64,000 nucleotides of DNA from Zoogloea sp. LCSB751 (lineage in GTDB: Bacteria; Pseudomonadota; Gammaproteobacteria; Burkholderiales; Rhodocyclaceae). Below the pieces are notes generated by a model. It had not been told where the DNA came from and did not search any database. It worked only from the letters and a program-made list of their open reading frames with translations. Numbering within the stretch: position 1 is the stretch's first letter; the number at the start of each line of letters is the position of its first letter. The DNA lies in contig NZ_MWUM01000021.1 in the NCBI RefSeq assembly GCF_002028455.1, forward strand, positions 35,228-99,227. The letters run 5' to 3'. This document shows positions 63,926 through 64,000 of the stretch, piece after piece. Both the position numbers and the translations under genes were made by a program.

Positions 63926-64000
63926 GTGCGCCCAGCATGGGCGCACGCCTGCGGGTGCAAGTCCCGCTGCGAGCTGGTCACAGTGAGCAAAGTGAAGCGC
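63926..64000 (+). mobile_element. Probable 5' end of a group II intron (continues beyond window)
   Basis: The stretch starts GTGCG, the consensus 5' end of bacterial group II introns. GTGCGCCC and GGGCGCAC form a perfect eight-base hairpin with loop AGCAT, and a second stem-loop (GCGGG...CCCGC around TGCAAGT) has the form seen at the beginning of domain I. Similar openings are known to me from many bacterial introns that encode a reverse transcriptase. Its position immediately after a terminator hairpin is the preferred target of class C introns. Only 75 bases are visible, so no reverse transcriptase or domain V can be checked. Confidence 0.55.

Overview
The window is a contiguous piece of a GC-rich betaproteobacterial chromosome, most likely from the Rhodocyclales (Thauera/Azospira/Zoogloea-like). 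The evidence is the complete dcw cluster preceded by rnpB, the glnA-ntrB-ntrC locus, a DUF4124 protein, ZapD/YacG, a PEP-CTERM protein and an MSHA-type pilus gene set. The species assignment is inference. No tRNA, rRNA, CRISPR array or complete insertion sequence was seen.

Region by region: (1) 0-5.2 kb, minus strand: truncated cysK, a heptose-phosphate adenylyltransferase, a clsB/ybhP pair, nadA and a rhodanese. (2) 5.2-11.3 kb, plus strand: a CDF metal transporter, then glnA with a sigma-54 promoter and two NtrC-type sites, a DUF4124 protein, ntrB and ntrC. A further near-perfect NtrC site lies between ntrB and ntrC. (3) 11.4-15.35 kb: birA, coaX, a SPOR-domain protein, coaE, zapD and yacG, tightly coupled. 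(4) 15.35-23.3 kb, both strands: a Nudix-ThiE fusion, a DUF815 ATPase coupled to a 36-residue membrane peptide, mltA, a degenerate EAL protein, dsbC, a UbiH-family monooxygenase, two small envelope proteins and a one-TM hypothetical.

(5) 23.3-42.2 kb: rnpB, then a sigma-70 promoter and MraZ boxes driving mraZ-rsmH-ftsL-ftsI-murE-murF-mraY-murD-ftsW-murG-murC-ddlB-ftsQ-ftsA-ftsZ-lpxC. These genes make and polymerise the peptidoglycan precursor, build the divisome and commit to lipid A. (6) 42.2-48.4 kb: a small membrane protein, a DciA-like protein, secA, an HDOD-GAF regulator and argJ.

(7) 48.4-54.4 kb is the most accessory-looking part. It holds two FtsX-type permeases without an ATPase, a PEP-CTERM surface protein behind a strong sigma-54 promoter, a stand-alone E2-type acyltransferase domain that lacks its catalytic residues, and a GT1-like glycosyltransferase. 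(8) 54.6-61.5 kb, minus strand: mshL-mshE-mshG-mshI-mshJ-like assembly genes without pilins. (9) 61.8-64 kb: acs, an intrinsic terminator and, at the very end, what looks like the first 75 nt of a group II intron.

The most interesting signals are the nitrogen-type operators and sigma-54 promoters, the PEP-CTERM neighbourhood with its degenerate acyltransferase and ATPase-less permeases, the pilin-less MSHA cluster with a possible c-di-GMP sensor domain, and the intron start at the edge of the window.
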